The notes beneath the pieces are model-generated. The model saw nothing but the letters and a program-made list of their open reading frames with translations, made no database searches and had not been told where the DNA came from. A DNA stretch of 64,000 bases from Planctomyces sp. (lineage in GTDB: Bacteria > Planctomycetota > Planctomycetia > Planctomycetales > Planctomycetaceae): positions 310,001 through 374,000 of the forward strand of contig JAHBXW010000001.1 of assembly GCA_019636235.1 (NCBI GenBank), read 5' to 3'. A program made the position numbers and the translations under genes. Positions within the stretch are counted from its first letter, which is position 1. Each line of letters opens with the position of its first letter. Below, one piece after another: positions 29,191-37,805 of this stretch.

Positions 29191-30240
29191 TCAATGAACG
29201 TCCTGCGTCGCCAGCCAGCGCTCGCAATCGAGCGCGGCCATGCAGCCGGATCCGGCCGCGGTGATCGCCTGACGGTAATAGTCGTCCGCGACGTCGCCCG
29301 CCGCGAAGACCCCTTCCACGCTGGTGTGCGTCCGGAATGGCTTCGTCCAGACGAGATATTTCTTGTCAGTCAGTTGAAGCTGGCCTTTGAGGAAGTCGGT
29401 GTTCGGCGTATGGCCGATGGCGGCGAAGTACCCTCCGGCTTCCAGGGCTTCCTCATGGTCGCCGGGCTGAGTCCGGATGCGGACGCCCGTGACGCCGTCC
29501 TCGTCGCTCCCCAGCACCTCCTCGACGTGGGAGTTCCATTTGACGGTGATTTTCGGATTGCCCAGTGCGCGATCGGCCATGACCTTGCTGGCGCGGAAGG
29601 CGTCGCGGCGATGGACGATGTACACCCGGGAGGCGAACTTGGTGAGGTAGGTCGCCTCCTCCATGGCGCTGTCGCCGCCGCCGACGACGACCAGCGGTCG
29701 GTCGCGAAATCGGGGCAGGGCCCCGTCGCACACCGCGCACGCCGAGACGCCCCGGTTCTTGAAGCGGTCCTCCGAGGGCAGCCCGAGATAATTCGCGCGG
29801 GCCCCGGTCGCGATGATCACCGAGTGCGCCTGGACCTCCATGCCTTCGAGGGTCTGCATCCGGAACGGACGCTTCGACAGATCGATATCGACGACGTCGT
29901 CGGTGATGACCCGCGTCCCGAAATTGACGGCCTGCTGGCGCATCAACTCCATGAGTTCGGGGCCGGTGACGCCGTGCCCCGTATGCGGCGCCATGTACTG
30001 GCGTTTGTCGTTGATGATCGCCGTATCGAGGAACTGGCTGAGGTTTCCGGCGGGAAAGCCGGGATAGTTTTCGACTTCGGTCGTCAGCGCGAGCTGACCC
30101 AGGGGGAGCGTGCCGCGCGTCTGGTTTTCGGCGGTCAATGCGCCCTCGAAGACGAGGGGTTTGAGGCTGGCGCGGGCGACGTAGATGGCCGCAGCCCATC
30201 CCGCGGGTCCGGACCCGATGATCACCACGTTTTCAACCAC
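29191..30240 (-). CDS. trxB: Thioredoxin-disulfide reductase
   Basis: The product is 349 residues from the GTG at 30240, which has AAGGGA a few bases upstream. It is the FAD/NADPH flavoenzyme that reduces thioredoxin. FAD-binding GSGPAG is at 9-14, the redox pair is Cys168 and Cys171 in CAVC, the NADPH site [10 protein letters not shown] follows, and [20 protein letters not shown] is the C-terminal FAD motif. Length is slightly above the usual 310-320 because of a longer C-terminus. It heads a minus-strand run with DUF1015 and rhodanese genes, so thiol chemistry may be a common theme. Confidence 0.96.
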   Translation of the reverse strand: MVENVVIIGSGPAGWAAAIYVARASLKPLVFEGALTAENQTRGTLPLGQLALTTEVENYPGFPAGNLSQFLDTAIINDKRQYMAPHTGHGVTGPELMELMRQQAVNFGTRVITDDVVDIDLSKRPFRMQTLEGMEVQAHSVIIATGARANYLGLPSEDRFKNRGVSACAVCDGALPRFRDRPLVVVGGGDSAMEEATYLTKFASRVYIVHRRDAFRASKVMADRALGNPKITVKWNSHVEEVLGSDEDGVTGVRIRTQPGDHEEALEAGGYFAAIGHTPNTDFLKGQLQLTDKKYLVWTKPFRTHTSVEGVFAAGDVADDYYRQAITAAGSGCMAALDCERWLATQDVH

Positions 30241-30330
30241 GTGCGATTCCCTTGCATTGCGAATGCCTGGTCGGTCACGCCCCTGCGTCGACGACCGTGC
30301 GGCAGTTTATGAAGCGAATTGTTGCGGGCG

Positions 30331-31464
30331 TCAACCGGCGGGAAACTCCGGCGCGGGGACCGGCGGCGTTTCCGCCTCGGATTCCGCCTGCTGCCGGACG
30401 TCGGACACTTTCAGACCCGTCCGACCGAAGTAGTACAGGCCTATCAGCGTGACCGGGATGTACTGCGCGAGATGGTACAGCACCGACGCCGCGAACACCG
30501 CCTCCTTGTCGTCGGTGAACAGCTTCAGAACGCTCATGAAGCAGAGCTGGATCACTCCCACGTACCCCGGGGAGGAGGGCACCGTCACCGCGAACGCCAC
30601 GGCGCCCAGCAGCACGCAGGCGACCCACAGCGACACCTGCACGCCGCAGCTCACCAGCGCCAGATGCATCATCCAGCCGTTCAGCGCCCACTGGGCCAGC
30701 GACAATGCCACGATGCCGATCAACAGCGCCGGCTGGTGCAGCGCCGACAGGCCCCGCGCTCCCGATTCCAGCAGCTCGAAGAACTTCGCGCGCAGCCCCG
30801 GAGGCACGAACGGCAGCCGCGTCAGGATCGACTCCGCCAGCCGGACAAAGGGATCGGTCCAGGCCACGAACGCCGCGGCGCCCAGCGTCATTGCTGCCGC
30901 CGCCGCGCCGCCGATCAGCGCAGTCCGCTTGAGGAGCGGATCGAGCCCCGTCACGAAGAACAGCCCCAGCCCGAAGAACGACACAATCGCCAGGACGTCG
31001 AACACCCGTTCCAGGATCACCGTCGACAGCACGGCCGCTTTTGGCAGCCGATGTCGCCGGGCGAACACGAACACCCGCACGAAGTCTCCCAGGTGCGCCG
31101 GCAGCAGGTTATTGAAGGCGAAGCCGATCATCGTTGGCGGCACGAGTTCCCTGGCCGGGTCGAAGCGCCCCAGGGGAGCGAGCAGCAGTCGCCACCGCCA
31201 CGCCTTCAGCCAGTAAAACAGGGCCAGCGCGAACCACGTCGGCAGCAGCAGCCAGTAGTTCGCCGTCTGGAACGCCCGCGCGATCCGCGGCAGGGATTCC
31301 TCCGGATTCCCGAGCATCTCGCGCGCCGACCACCACAGACAGAACGCGGAGACGCCGAAGCCCGCGGCGATCTTGGCAAACCGGGACCAGCGGGACGACA
31401 GGCGGGACGCAGACACGCGGAGGACTTTCAGGGACGGTGCGGCATTTCGCAGGAGATATAGCAC
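30331..31464 (-). CDS. Lysylphosphatidylglycerol synthase-type (flippase-like) membrane protein
   Basis: The product is 377 residues from a GTG at 31464; the exact start is uncertain because no strong ribosome site is visible. It has about eight hydrophobic helices and the LPG_synthase_TM/UPF0104 motifs: FNNLLPAHLGDFVRVFVF (residues near 110-130) and TVILERVFDVLAIV, then SSPGYVGVIQ. Relatives include the flippase half of MprF and AglD-like proteins, which move lipids or polyprenyl-linked sugars across the inner membrane. No catalytic LPG-synthase domain is attached, so lipid flipping is the more likely role. It diverges from the beta-CASP gene with 122 bases between. Confidence 0.88.
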   Translation of the reverse strand: MLYLLRNAAPSLKVLRVSASRLSSRWSRFAKIAAGFGVSAFCLWWSAREMLGNPEESLPRIARAFQTANYWLLLPTWFALALFYWLKAWRWRLLLAPLGRFDPARELVPPTMIGFAFNNLLPAHLGDFVRVFVFARRHRLPKAAVLSTVILERVFDVLAIVSFFGLGLFFVTGLDPLLKRTALIGGAAAAAMTLGAAAFVAWTDPFVRLAESILTRLPFVPPGLRAKFFELLESGARGLSALHQPALLIGIVALSLAQWALNGWMMHLALVSCGVQVSLWVACVLLGAVAFAVTVPSSPGYVGVIQLCFMSVLKLFTDDKEAVFAASVLYHLAQYIPVTLIGLYYFGRTGLKVSDVRQQAESEAETPPVPAPEFPAG

Positions 31465-31586
31465 GGGGCCGTGAAAGCCTGCTATGCCTTCGTGGGCGGA
31501 CGCGTCACACTGTCCGCCGGCGGCCTGAGAACTCCGCCGAGCCGGATGCGGCCTGTTCGAACTCTCTGCACGGGAATCCTCGGATT

Positions 31587-32981
31587 ATGAAGATCACCTT
31601 TCTCGGGGCCGCGGGAGAGGTCACGGGCAGCCAGCACCTGATCGAGACGACCGAACGGCGGATCCTGCTGGACTGCGGTCTGTTCCAGGGGCCTCGGGCG
31701 CCCAGCCGACTGAAGAACGAGCAATTCCACTGCCGGCCCTCCGACCTCGACGGCGTGATTCTGTCGCACGCCCACATCGACCACTGCGGCAACCTGCCGG
31801 GACTGTACCGGGCCGGATTCCGCGGTCCGGTGTTCTGCACCGAAGCCACGCTCGACGTCGCGGAAATCATGTTGCTGGACGCGGCGAAGATCCAGCAGGA
31901 GGACGCGCGGTACCTGCCTCGCAAGTTGAAGCGGGGGCACCCGCCGATCGAACCGCTGTACGGCGAGGCGGAAGTTCGCGGCGTCATGAAGTTGTTCCAG
32001 CCGCTGAGCTACGGCGAATGGCATCAACTGGCGGACGACCTGCGGCTGCGGTTCTCTGACGCCGGCCACATCCTGGGCTCGGCGATTTCGGAGATTCAAT
32101 TGCGGGACGCTGGCGAAATCCGGCGGCTGGTGTTCACCGGCGATCTCGGGCGCCGCGACATGCCGCTGCTGCACGATCCGCAACCCGTCCCCGGCTGCGA
32201 CGTGCTGATCACCGAATGCACCTACGGCAACCGGGTGCATCCCGAAACGAGCGACATCAAGGCCGCGCTGGTGCGGATCTTCGCCGAGGCCGTCCGCTTG
32301 CAGGGCCGCGTCATCATCCCGGCCTTCAGCCTGGGGCGGACGCAGCAGCTCGTGTACTTCCTGAACGAGCTGTTCAATGCCGGGCAGTTGCCGCACCTGC
32401 CGATCTTCGTCGACAGCCCGCTGTCCCGGACTCTGACGAACGTCTTTCGGCGTCATTTGCATTCGCTGGACGACGACGTGGCCGACCTGCTGCAGCGCGA
32501 TTCCGACCCGTTCGGTTTCGCCTGCCTGACATACACGTCGACGCGCGAGGAAAGCGCGCTGCTGAACCATCGCTCGGGGCCGTTCGTGGTGATCTCCGCG
32601 AGCGGCATGTGCGAAAGCGGCCGCGTCGTGCACCATCTCAAGCATGCCGTGGCCGACGAGCGGAACACGATTGTGCTGATCGGCTACCAGGCGCCTTTTA
32701 CGCTGGGGCGGCAGCTGGCGGACCGTCGGCCGTACGTGCGGATTTTCGACCGGGAAGTTCCGTTGAAGGCGCATGTGGAACAGCTGGAGGGGCTGTCGGC
32801 CCACGCCGACGTGCAGGACTTCAAATGGTGGTTTGAGCACCTGGCACGGGACGAGGGCATCGGCCGGGCGTTTCTGGTCCATGGCGAGGCCCCCGCGGCG
32901 ACGGCTCTGGCGGGAATGCTCAAGGACTTTTCGAATGAGGAGCCTGTGATCCCGGGCTTTCGCGATTCGTACGTCGTGTGA
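31587..32981 (+). CDS. Metallo-beta-lactamase fold beta-CASP protein (RNA-processing type)
   Basis: The product is 464 residues from ATG 31587 (MKITFLGAAGEVTGSQHL). The zinc-binding motif HAHIDHCGN lies near residue 65, AGHILGS supplies another His, and FTGDLGR an Asp. A beta-CASP insert follows (IIPAFSLGRTQQ), then SASGMCESGRVVHHL, and an RMMBL (RNA-specificity) domain with LSAHADVQDF at the C-terminus. The architecture is that of YSH1/CPSF73-like RNA endo- or exonucleases. It ends 61 bases before the retron promoter on the same strand. I treat it as a separate housekeeping gene, but its nuclease fold and orientation make a link with the retron worth testing. Confidence 0.94.
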   Translation: MKITFLGAAGEVTGSQHLIETTERRILLDCGLFQGPRAPSRLKNEQFHCRPSDLDGVILSHAHIDHCGNLPGLYRAGFRGPVFCTEATLDVAEIMLLDAAKIQQEDARYLPRKLKRGHPPIEPLYGEAEVRGVMKLFQPLSYGEWHQLADDLRLRFSDAGHILGSAISEIQLRDAGEIRRLVFTGDLGRRDMPLLHDPQPVPGCDVLITECTYGNRVHPETSDIKAALVRIFAEAVRLQGRVIIPAFSLGRTQQLVYFLNELFNAGQLPHLPIFVDSPLSRTLTNVFRRHLHSLDDDVADLLQRDSDPFGFACLTYTSTREESALLNHRSGPFVVISASGMCESGRVVHHLKHAVADERNTIVLIGYQAPFTLGRQLADRRPYVRIFDREVPLKAHVEQLEGLSAHADVQDFKWWFEHLARDEGIGRAFLVHGEAPAATALAGMLKDFSNEEPVIPGFRDSYVV

Positions 32982-33041
32982 CCCCGGCGCCGCGTGCGGC
33001 GTTCGGAAGCGGGCGAGTTCAAGAACGGGCTGAAACGTCGA

Positions 33042-33071
33042 TTGACGGCGATTGAAGGGGGGCAGCATAAT
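33042..33071 (+). promoter_or_regulatory. Predicted sigma70-like promoter of the retron RNA
   Basis: TTGACG (33042-33047) and CATAAT (33066-33071) each match five of six consensus bases with an 18-bp spacer. A start seven bases after the -10 falls at 33078, exactly the first base of the 5' inverted repeat of the retron RNA. The coincidence with the independently defined repeat boundary supports the call. Confidence 0.7.
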
Positions 33072-33077
33072 CGCCAC

Positions 33078-33240
33078 GGCAGCCCGAGGATCGCACAAGC
33101 GTTGGTCCTTTCGAGGACGCTGCGGGGCAACCCCGCGGTAGAAGCGTTGACGATCATTCATCCGAGAATTTGTGCTCGGCAATGCGTTGTTTGCCGAGAC
33201 AAATTCGCCACAGGATTCGTTGTGCGATCCCCGGGCCGCC
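33078..33240 (+). ncRNA. Retron msr-msd non-coding RNA
   Basis: This 163-nt stretch has every structural part of a retron RNA. The ends are inverted repeats: 33078-33098 (a1) pairs with 33220-33240 (a2) at 19 of 21 positions, with an unbroken 11-bp core GGATCGCACAA / TTGTGCGATCC. Directly after a1 the sequence AAGC gives a candidate branching guanosine at 33099. Two msr-type hairpins follow: GTCCT-TTCG-AGGAC (33105-33118) and GCGGGG-CAA-CCCCGC (33122-33136). After about 29 unpaired bases comes the msd hairpin 33166-33206: 16 bp with one bulged G (33174) and an 8-base loop, arms GAATTTGT/ACAAATTC and CTCGGCAA/TTGCCGAG. Reverse transcription should begin just before a2 (about 33219) and end upstream of the hairpin, giving msDNA of roughly 65-85 nt. 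The boundaries are predicted, not measured. Confidence 0.9.
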
Positions 33241-33379
33241 TTCGCAGTCTCATTGGCAGGTCATGTGTGACGTGCGGGCCGGCATGACGGTCCGTCGTCC
33301 GTCGATGTCCCGCGGTTCGCCTGCCCAGACGGTTTCCTGACAGCACCGATCAGCCGCGACGCCCGTCCGCCCGCCGACC

Positions 33380-34669
33380 ATGGGACTTTTTGCTTTCCTG
33401 CGTCGAATCCTCTTCGGCGCGCCCGAGGACGCTGCTGACGACGGCGGCTCCACGGCTCCCCGCCAGTCGCCCCCCCCGCAGTCTCCGGCAACGGCCAGGC
33501 GCCGTCGGACTCCGCTTCCGCCCCTCCGCTACGGTTCGAAACATCCGCGAACCCCCGCCGCGTTGGAGCAGGTCGCCGAGCGTCCCTATCAGTTCGCAAA
33601 CCTGGGGCCGGCCGGACGATTCCTCGACCTCAGCACCGACGCTGATCTGTCGCGGCTGGAACAGCTGGAGCTGCCGCGGCTGCTCACCCCCGCGGACGTC
33701 GCTCATTGGTTGAACATGCCGCCCGGCCGGCTGGCCTGGCTGTCCGGACGCTTCGAACCCCAGCAGCGCGCCGCCAGCGAAAAGGCCGCCCATTACCACT
33801 ACCGCTGGATCCGCAAGCGATCCGGAGGGATGCGGCTGATCGAGGCTCCCAAGGTCCGGCTGCGCCAGGTGCAGACTCGTATTCTCCGGGAAATTCTCGA
33901 CCATGTCGCGGCGCACGATCACGCGCACGGATTCGTTCGCGACCGTTCGGCGCTGACCAACGCGAAACCGCACGTCGGCAGCTATGTCGTCCTGAAGCTG
34001 GACCTCGAGAACTTCTACGCTTCCGTGCGGTACTCGCGCGTGGTGGCGATCTTCCGCGCGTTGGGGTTTTCGCGCGCCGCCGCGCTGTGGCTGGCCCGGC
34101 TGACGACGTCCGCCGCGCCGGCGTCGCTGAGTTTTCCCGATCGCAGTCCGCTGGGGTTGCTGCCGTACCTGCCGCGGCATCTGCCGCAGGGAGCGCCGAC
34201 GTCTCCGGCGCTGGCGAACCTGTCGGCCTGGTCGCTGGACGTGCGTCTGACGGGACTCGCGAAGAAGTACCACGCAACGTACACGCGGTACGCGGACGAT
34301 CTGACGTTCTCCGGATCGCATCGGTTCGCCGCGGCGCTGTCGGAGTTCATTCCGCTGGCAGAAAAGATCATCCGTTCGGAACGGTTCAAGGTGAACCGGG
34401 CCAAGCGCAAAGTGCTGCGGCGCAGCGGCCGGCAGACCGTCACGGGGGTCGTCACGAACGCCCGCCCGAACATCGCCCGGGAGGACTACGACCGCCTCAA
34501 GGCGATCCTGCACAACTGCGTCCGGCGCGGACCCAGCACGCAGAACCACGACAGTCGCAAGGACTTTCAGGCGCATCTCCGCGGGCGGGTCGCCCACGTC
34601 CGCAGCGTTCACCCCGCGCGCGGCGCGAAGCTCCTCGCGCTGTATCAGCGGATCGACTGGAAGCGCTGA
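33380..34669 (+). CDS. Retron reverse transcriptase
   Basis: The product is 429 residues. Residues 1-100 are a basic, proline-rich leader plus a helical region with no recognised domain; the RT core runs from about 101 (LLTPADVAHWLNMPPGRL) to 360. Core motifs: RWIRKRSGGMRLIEAP (142-157), AHGFVRDRS (182-190), the retron-specific NAxxH as NAKPH (194-198), motif A KLDLENFY with Asp208, LPQGAPTSP (268-276), catalytic YADD (304-307) and the retron VTG motif (354-356), which contacts the msr. The remaining 70 residues are a basic thumb. The protein should bind the RNA encoded 140 bases upstream and make branched msDNA. The long N-terminus and the HGF...TNA pattern recall myxobacterial Mx65/Mx162-type RTs, from memory. 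No ribosome site is obvious before the ATG. It converges with trpA, seven bases apart. Confidence 0.97.
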   Translation: MGLFAFLRRILFGAPEDAADDGGSTAPRQSPPPQSPATARRRRTPLPPLRYGSKHPRTPAALEQVAERPYQFANLGPAGRFLDLSTDADLSRLEQLELPRLLTPADVAHWLNMPPGRLAWLSGRFEPQQRAASEKAAHYHYRWIRKRSGGMRLIEAPKVRLRQVQTRILREILDHVAAHDHAHGFVRDRSALTNAKPHVGSYVVLKLDLENFYASVRYSRVVAIFRALGFSRAAALWLARLTTSAAPASLSFPDRSPLGLLPYLPRHLPQGAPTSPALANLSAWSLDVRLTGLAKKYHATYTRYADDLTFSGSHRFAAALSEFIPLAEKIIRSERFKVNRAKRKVLRRSGRQTVTGVVTNARPNIAREDYDRLKAILHNCVRRGPSTQNHDSRKDFQAHLRGRVAHVRSVHPARGAKLLALYQRIDWKR

Positions 34670-34676
34670 CGCCCGC

Positions 34677-35504
34677 TCAACGGGCGCAGGCCGCGACCAT
34701 CTCCCCGGAGAATTGGCCGACGGAATCGAGCACCGCGTCGAACGGCGCGCCCTCCGCGGACTCCAGCCTGCGGACAATCGCAGAGCCCACGATCACGCCG
34801 TCCGCCACGCCGCGCAACGTCGCCACATGTTCCGGCCGGCTGATGCCAAAGCCCGCGGCCAGCGGCAGCTCGGTTTGCGACTTCAGCCAGCGGAGCTGCT
34901 GGATCAGCTCGTCGGCGACCGATTCGCGTTCGCCGGTAATGCCGGCCACGGCCAGACAGTAGACGAACCCGGAGCACGATTTCAGGATCGACGGCACGCG
35001 TGCGCGGTCGGTCGTGGGGGCGATCAACTGGATCAGGTCCAGCCCGGATGCATGCGCCATTCGGAACACATCGTCCGCCTCGGCGGCGGGAAGATCGGGA
35101 ATGATCAGCCCGGAGAAGCCGGCCTGCGCGGCGTCGGCGAGGAACCGTTCGACGCCGCGGCGCATCAGCAGGGCGTAAGACGCCATCGCGACGAGCGGCG
35201 CGAGCCCCTGGCGGTCCAGCGAGCCGAACGCGGCGAATATCGCGTCGAGCGTGATCCGCCGGCTCAGCGAACGTGTGTAGGACGCCTGGATCACAGGCCC
35301 GTCGGCGATCGGATCGCTGTACGGAAAGCCGACCTCAATCAGGTCGACGCCGGTTTCCGAAAGCCGCCGCACGAGAGCCCGCGTGCCTTCCAAGTCCGGA
35401 TCGCCCGCCGTGATGAACGGCATGAACGCGGTGCGGCCTTCGCGTTTGGCGCGGGCGAAGGTCTCAGAAATCCGCACGGGGGCGGAGGGGGATTGAGCAG
35501 CCAT
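34677..35504 (-). CDS. trpA: Tryptophan synthase alpha subunit
   Basis: The product is 275 residues, normal for the family, from ATG 35504. It cleaves indole-3-glycerol phosphate and passes indole to the beta subunit. Catalytic Glu57 is in LIEVGFPYSDP and Asp68 in IADGPVIQ; FSGLIIPDLPAAEAD, LIQLIAPTT and GFGISRPEHVATL are the phosphate-binding and barrel signatures. trpB is not next to it in this window, so the trp genes are dispersed. The stop lies seven bases from the end of the convergent retron RT gene. Confidence 0.96.
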   Translation of the reverse strand: MAAQSPSAPVRISETFARAKREGRTAFMPFITAGDPDLEGTRALVRRLSETGVDLIEVGFPYSDPIADGPVIQASYTRSLSRRITLDAIFAAFGSLDRQGLAPLVAMASYALLMRRGVERFLADAAQAGFSGLIIPDLPAAEADDVFRMAHASGLDLIQLIAPTTDRARVPSILKSCSGFVYCLAVAGITGERESVADELIQQLRWLKSQTELPLAAGFGISRPEHVATLRGVADGVIVGSAIVRRLESAEGAPFDAVLDSVGQFSGEMVAACAR

Positions 35505-35620
35505 TCCTCGAAGTCGCTGAACCGGAGTCGTTGCCAGGACGCATGCCGCAAAGGCGGCAGTCTAGCCGAACGCCTTCCGGAGAGCGACGCGGCGACGTTG
35601 GGCGGGCGGCGGGGCCGCGT

Positions 35621-36451
35621 TCAGTAGTTGTACTCGAAATTCGCCGTGTCGAAGTCCGAGTTCGACAGCCCCACGTTCATCTTCAGCGACTGGTAGTGGT
35701 AGTCCTCAAGCAGCGGGGGCTTAGCGGCGTTCTTCTCGGCAAACCCGTAGGACTGCGAGCGAATCGGCAGACCGGACTCCGCATCGAAATACAGCCGAAT
35801 CGTCTGGTAGGCGAGGTTGTTGACGGGCGCCGCCAGCAGGGTTTCATACACCTGGCAGGACTGATCGGCGATCTTCGCGTCCGGGTAGAAGTTGACTTTG
35901 ACGTCCTCCGAGGCGGCGAACTGCAACCATTGCTCGATGACGCTCTCGACCATCTTGCGGATGCCGATCATCGTGATCGGATACCGATTGCCTTCCATGG
36001 CGAGCTTGCCCTTGGGGTCCAGCCGCAGCGTGCCGACCAGCGACGCGAACCCGGTCTCGTGCGCCAGCACGAGATTGTCGTGCTGGCCCTCGACGTAAAT
36101 CGCCTCCCGGCCCGCGTTCGGCTCGAGGTACTTCACGTACACGCTGAACGGGTCGTGCCGCAGCTTGAGGGCCATCCGCGACTTGATGAGCGATTTGCCG
36201 ACGAGTTCCTGGCGGACGAATGTCGCCTGGTAGTCCTGGACGCTCTCGAAGTCCGAGAGCGCTTTGGCGGCCCGGCGCAGCGGCGCGGCCAGCACATGCG
36301 ACTCGGGGGTTTCGGCGATGCGGGCCGCGAGCTGTTGCGGCTCGGCGAACGCCGGTCGACGCAACAGGCCCGTCAGGGCCAACGTCCCGAACGCGGTCTT
36401 GAGAAACCGGCGCCGCGAGGCCGCCAGTCCGATGTTCGATTCCGTTCGCAT
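35621..36451 (-). CDS. DUF1571 protein with Tat-type signal
   Basis: The product is 276 residues from ATG 36451; the frame is open up to 36553 but the extra residues are not protein-like. ASRRRFLKTAFGTLALTGLL is a twin-arginine signal. The mature part, with YQATFVRQELVGKSLIKSRM, KLRHDPFSVYVKYLEPNAGR and YPITMIGIRKMVES, is the DUF1571 family, which resembles LolA/outer-membrane lipoprotein carrier folds and is common in planctomycetes. It is probably periplasmic and may bind lipid. It is 116 bases from trpA and 199 from the CPBP gene, all on the minus strand. Confidence 0.88.
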   Translation of the reverse strand: MRTESNIGLAASRRRFLKTAFGTLALTGLLRRPAFAEPQQLAARIAETPESHVLAAPLRRAAKALSDFESVQDYQATFVRQELVGKSLIKSRMALKLRHDPFSVYVKYLEPNAGREAIYVEGQHDNLVLAHETGFASLVGTLRLDPKGKLAMEGNRYPITMIGIRKMVESVIEQWLQFAASEDVKVNFYPDAKIADQSCQVYETLLAAPVNNLAYQTIRLYFDAESGLPIRSQSYGFAEKNAAKPPLLEDYHYQSLKMNVGLSNSDFDTANFEYNY

Positions 36452-36650
36452 TGTGCCGTTTCCGTGGTCAGGTGGGGTCATGCCGGCGGCAGCAGCGCCT
36501 GCGGACGGGTTCCCATCGGGTTGATCGGGATCACAGGGGCCTGCGCTTCTCAAGTCTGCAATCGCGCATCGCGTTCGTTACAACCGGCGACCGCGGCGCG
36601 GCACGGCCCGCAGCCCGGCGTGCGATCCCGACCGGGCAGGGGAGATTGCT

Positions 36651-37658
36651 TCAAGACCCGACGGCGCTCCAGACGAACGCGGCGGTGAAGACCACGACGA
36701 TCGCCGCCGCCAGGGTCCGGATTCGCCCGCCCGAACCAGACGGCAGCGGCATGGGCCGCAGCGGCGCGTCGACCGGTCGCGATCGCGACGGCTGCGTCAG
36801 CATCAGCGAGATCGCGAGAACATACGCCAGCGCCGAACACAGGAGCAGCGGCGAGCCGGGCAGCTGTTCAACCACAGAGAACCGCGCCAGCGAGATGATC
36901 AGCAGATTGTTCAGGAAGTGGACGATGATCGGCGTCCAGAGACTGCCCGTCGTCCGGTACACGTGGTGCAGGAACAGGCCGATCGGCACGGTCGCCAACG
37001 CGTGCGGGGGAAATCCGTGCGCCATCGCGAACAGCAGCGACGTGAGCACCATGCCGGCCGCGGCTCCCCAGCGCCCGACGAGTCCGCGTCCGATCACGCC
37101 GCGAAATACCAATTCTTCGCCGATCGCCGGCCCCAGCGCGATCGCGACCACCAGCACCGGGTAGGACTCTTCACGCGCGAAACCAAGCAGCGCGTCCACG
37201 GCGTTCGACTGCTGCCAGCCCGCCGTCTCCGGCCAGACCTGGGCAAGCCGACCCCACAGCGCGAGGCTCCACCGGTACAATTGCTCGGAGACGATCGACA
37301 GCGGCAGAACAGCGCTGACGGTCAGCAGCAGTCTGCGGCGATCGGGCAATTCCATGCCCAGGCGATCTCGCCAGGCCCGACCCAGCCGCAGCCGCGCGGC
37401 CGGAACGAGCGCGAACAGACACAACAGGTTCGCCACTCCCAGCGGCACGAACGAGCGATCGAGTTCGACGTCGAGTAGGAGGTCGACGACGCGGGTCGGA
37501 TCGACGTTCCAGTGGCCGAATGCGGCGAAGACGATCAGCGACAGGAACAACCCCAAGGCAAGCAGCTGCGCGATCAGGTACGCGACGGTCCAGGCAACGC
37601 TCTCGGGGAGTCCGGGGCCGGGAGGCCGCCGGGCGACCTGAACGCCGGTCGGTACCAT
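36651..37658 (-). CDS. CPBP-family intramembrane glutamic/metallo-endopeptidase
   Basis: The product is 335 residues from ATG 37658; a GTG at 37673 would add five. It has about eight hydrophobic helices. The conserved ABI/CAAX-protease motifs lie near the C-terminal half: GEELVFRG (EExxxR), FAMAHGF (FxxxH) and HFLNN (HxxxN). These residues form the active site of Rce1-like proteases within the membrane. Bacterial members include proteins implicated in bacteriocin processing or immunity, but no peptide gene is seen nearby. The C-terminus ends in a further helix after a proline-rich linker. Confidence 0.92.
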   Translation of the reverse strand: MVPTGVQVARRPPGPGLPESVAWTVAYLIAQLLALGLFLSLIVFAAFGHWNVDPTRVVDLLLDVELDRSFVPLGVANLLCLFALVPAARLRLGRAWRDRLGMELPDRRRLLLTVSAVLPLSIVSEQLYRWSLALWGRLAQVWPETAGWQQSNAVDALLGFAREESYPVLVVAIALGPAIGEELVFRGVIGRGLVGRWGAAAGMVLTSLLFAMAHGFPPHALATVPIGLFLHHVYRTTGSLWTPIIVHFLNNLLIISLARFSVVEQLPGSPLLLCSALAYVLAISLMLTQPSRSRPVDAPLRPMPLPSGSGGRIRTLAAAIVVVFTAAFVWSAVGS

Positions 37659-37805
37659 AAGTCGACTCTTCACTTCTGTGGACGACGGCCGCAGCGCAGC
37701 TCGACTCTAAACCGCGTTTCGAGAGTCGTCAACGGGCGAAACGGCGCCGCGCGAGGTTCCGTGAGGCCGCGTCTGACCCGCAGAGCACCGGTTTCGAGGC
37801 GGACG

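Noticed and set aside
33380-34669. Group II intron or diversity-generating RT
   Set aside because: There is no maturase or endonuclease domain and no variable repeat, while NAxxH, VTG and the adjacent msr-msd RNA are retron hallmarks.
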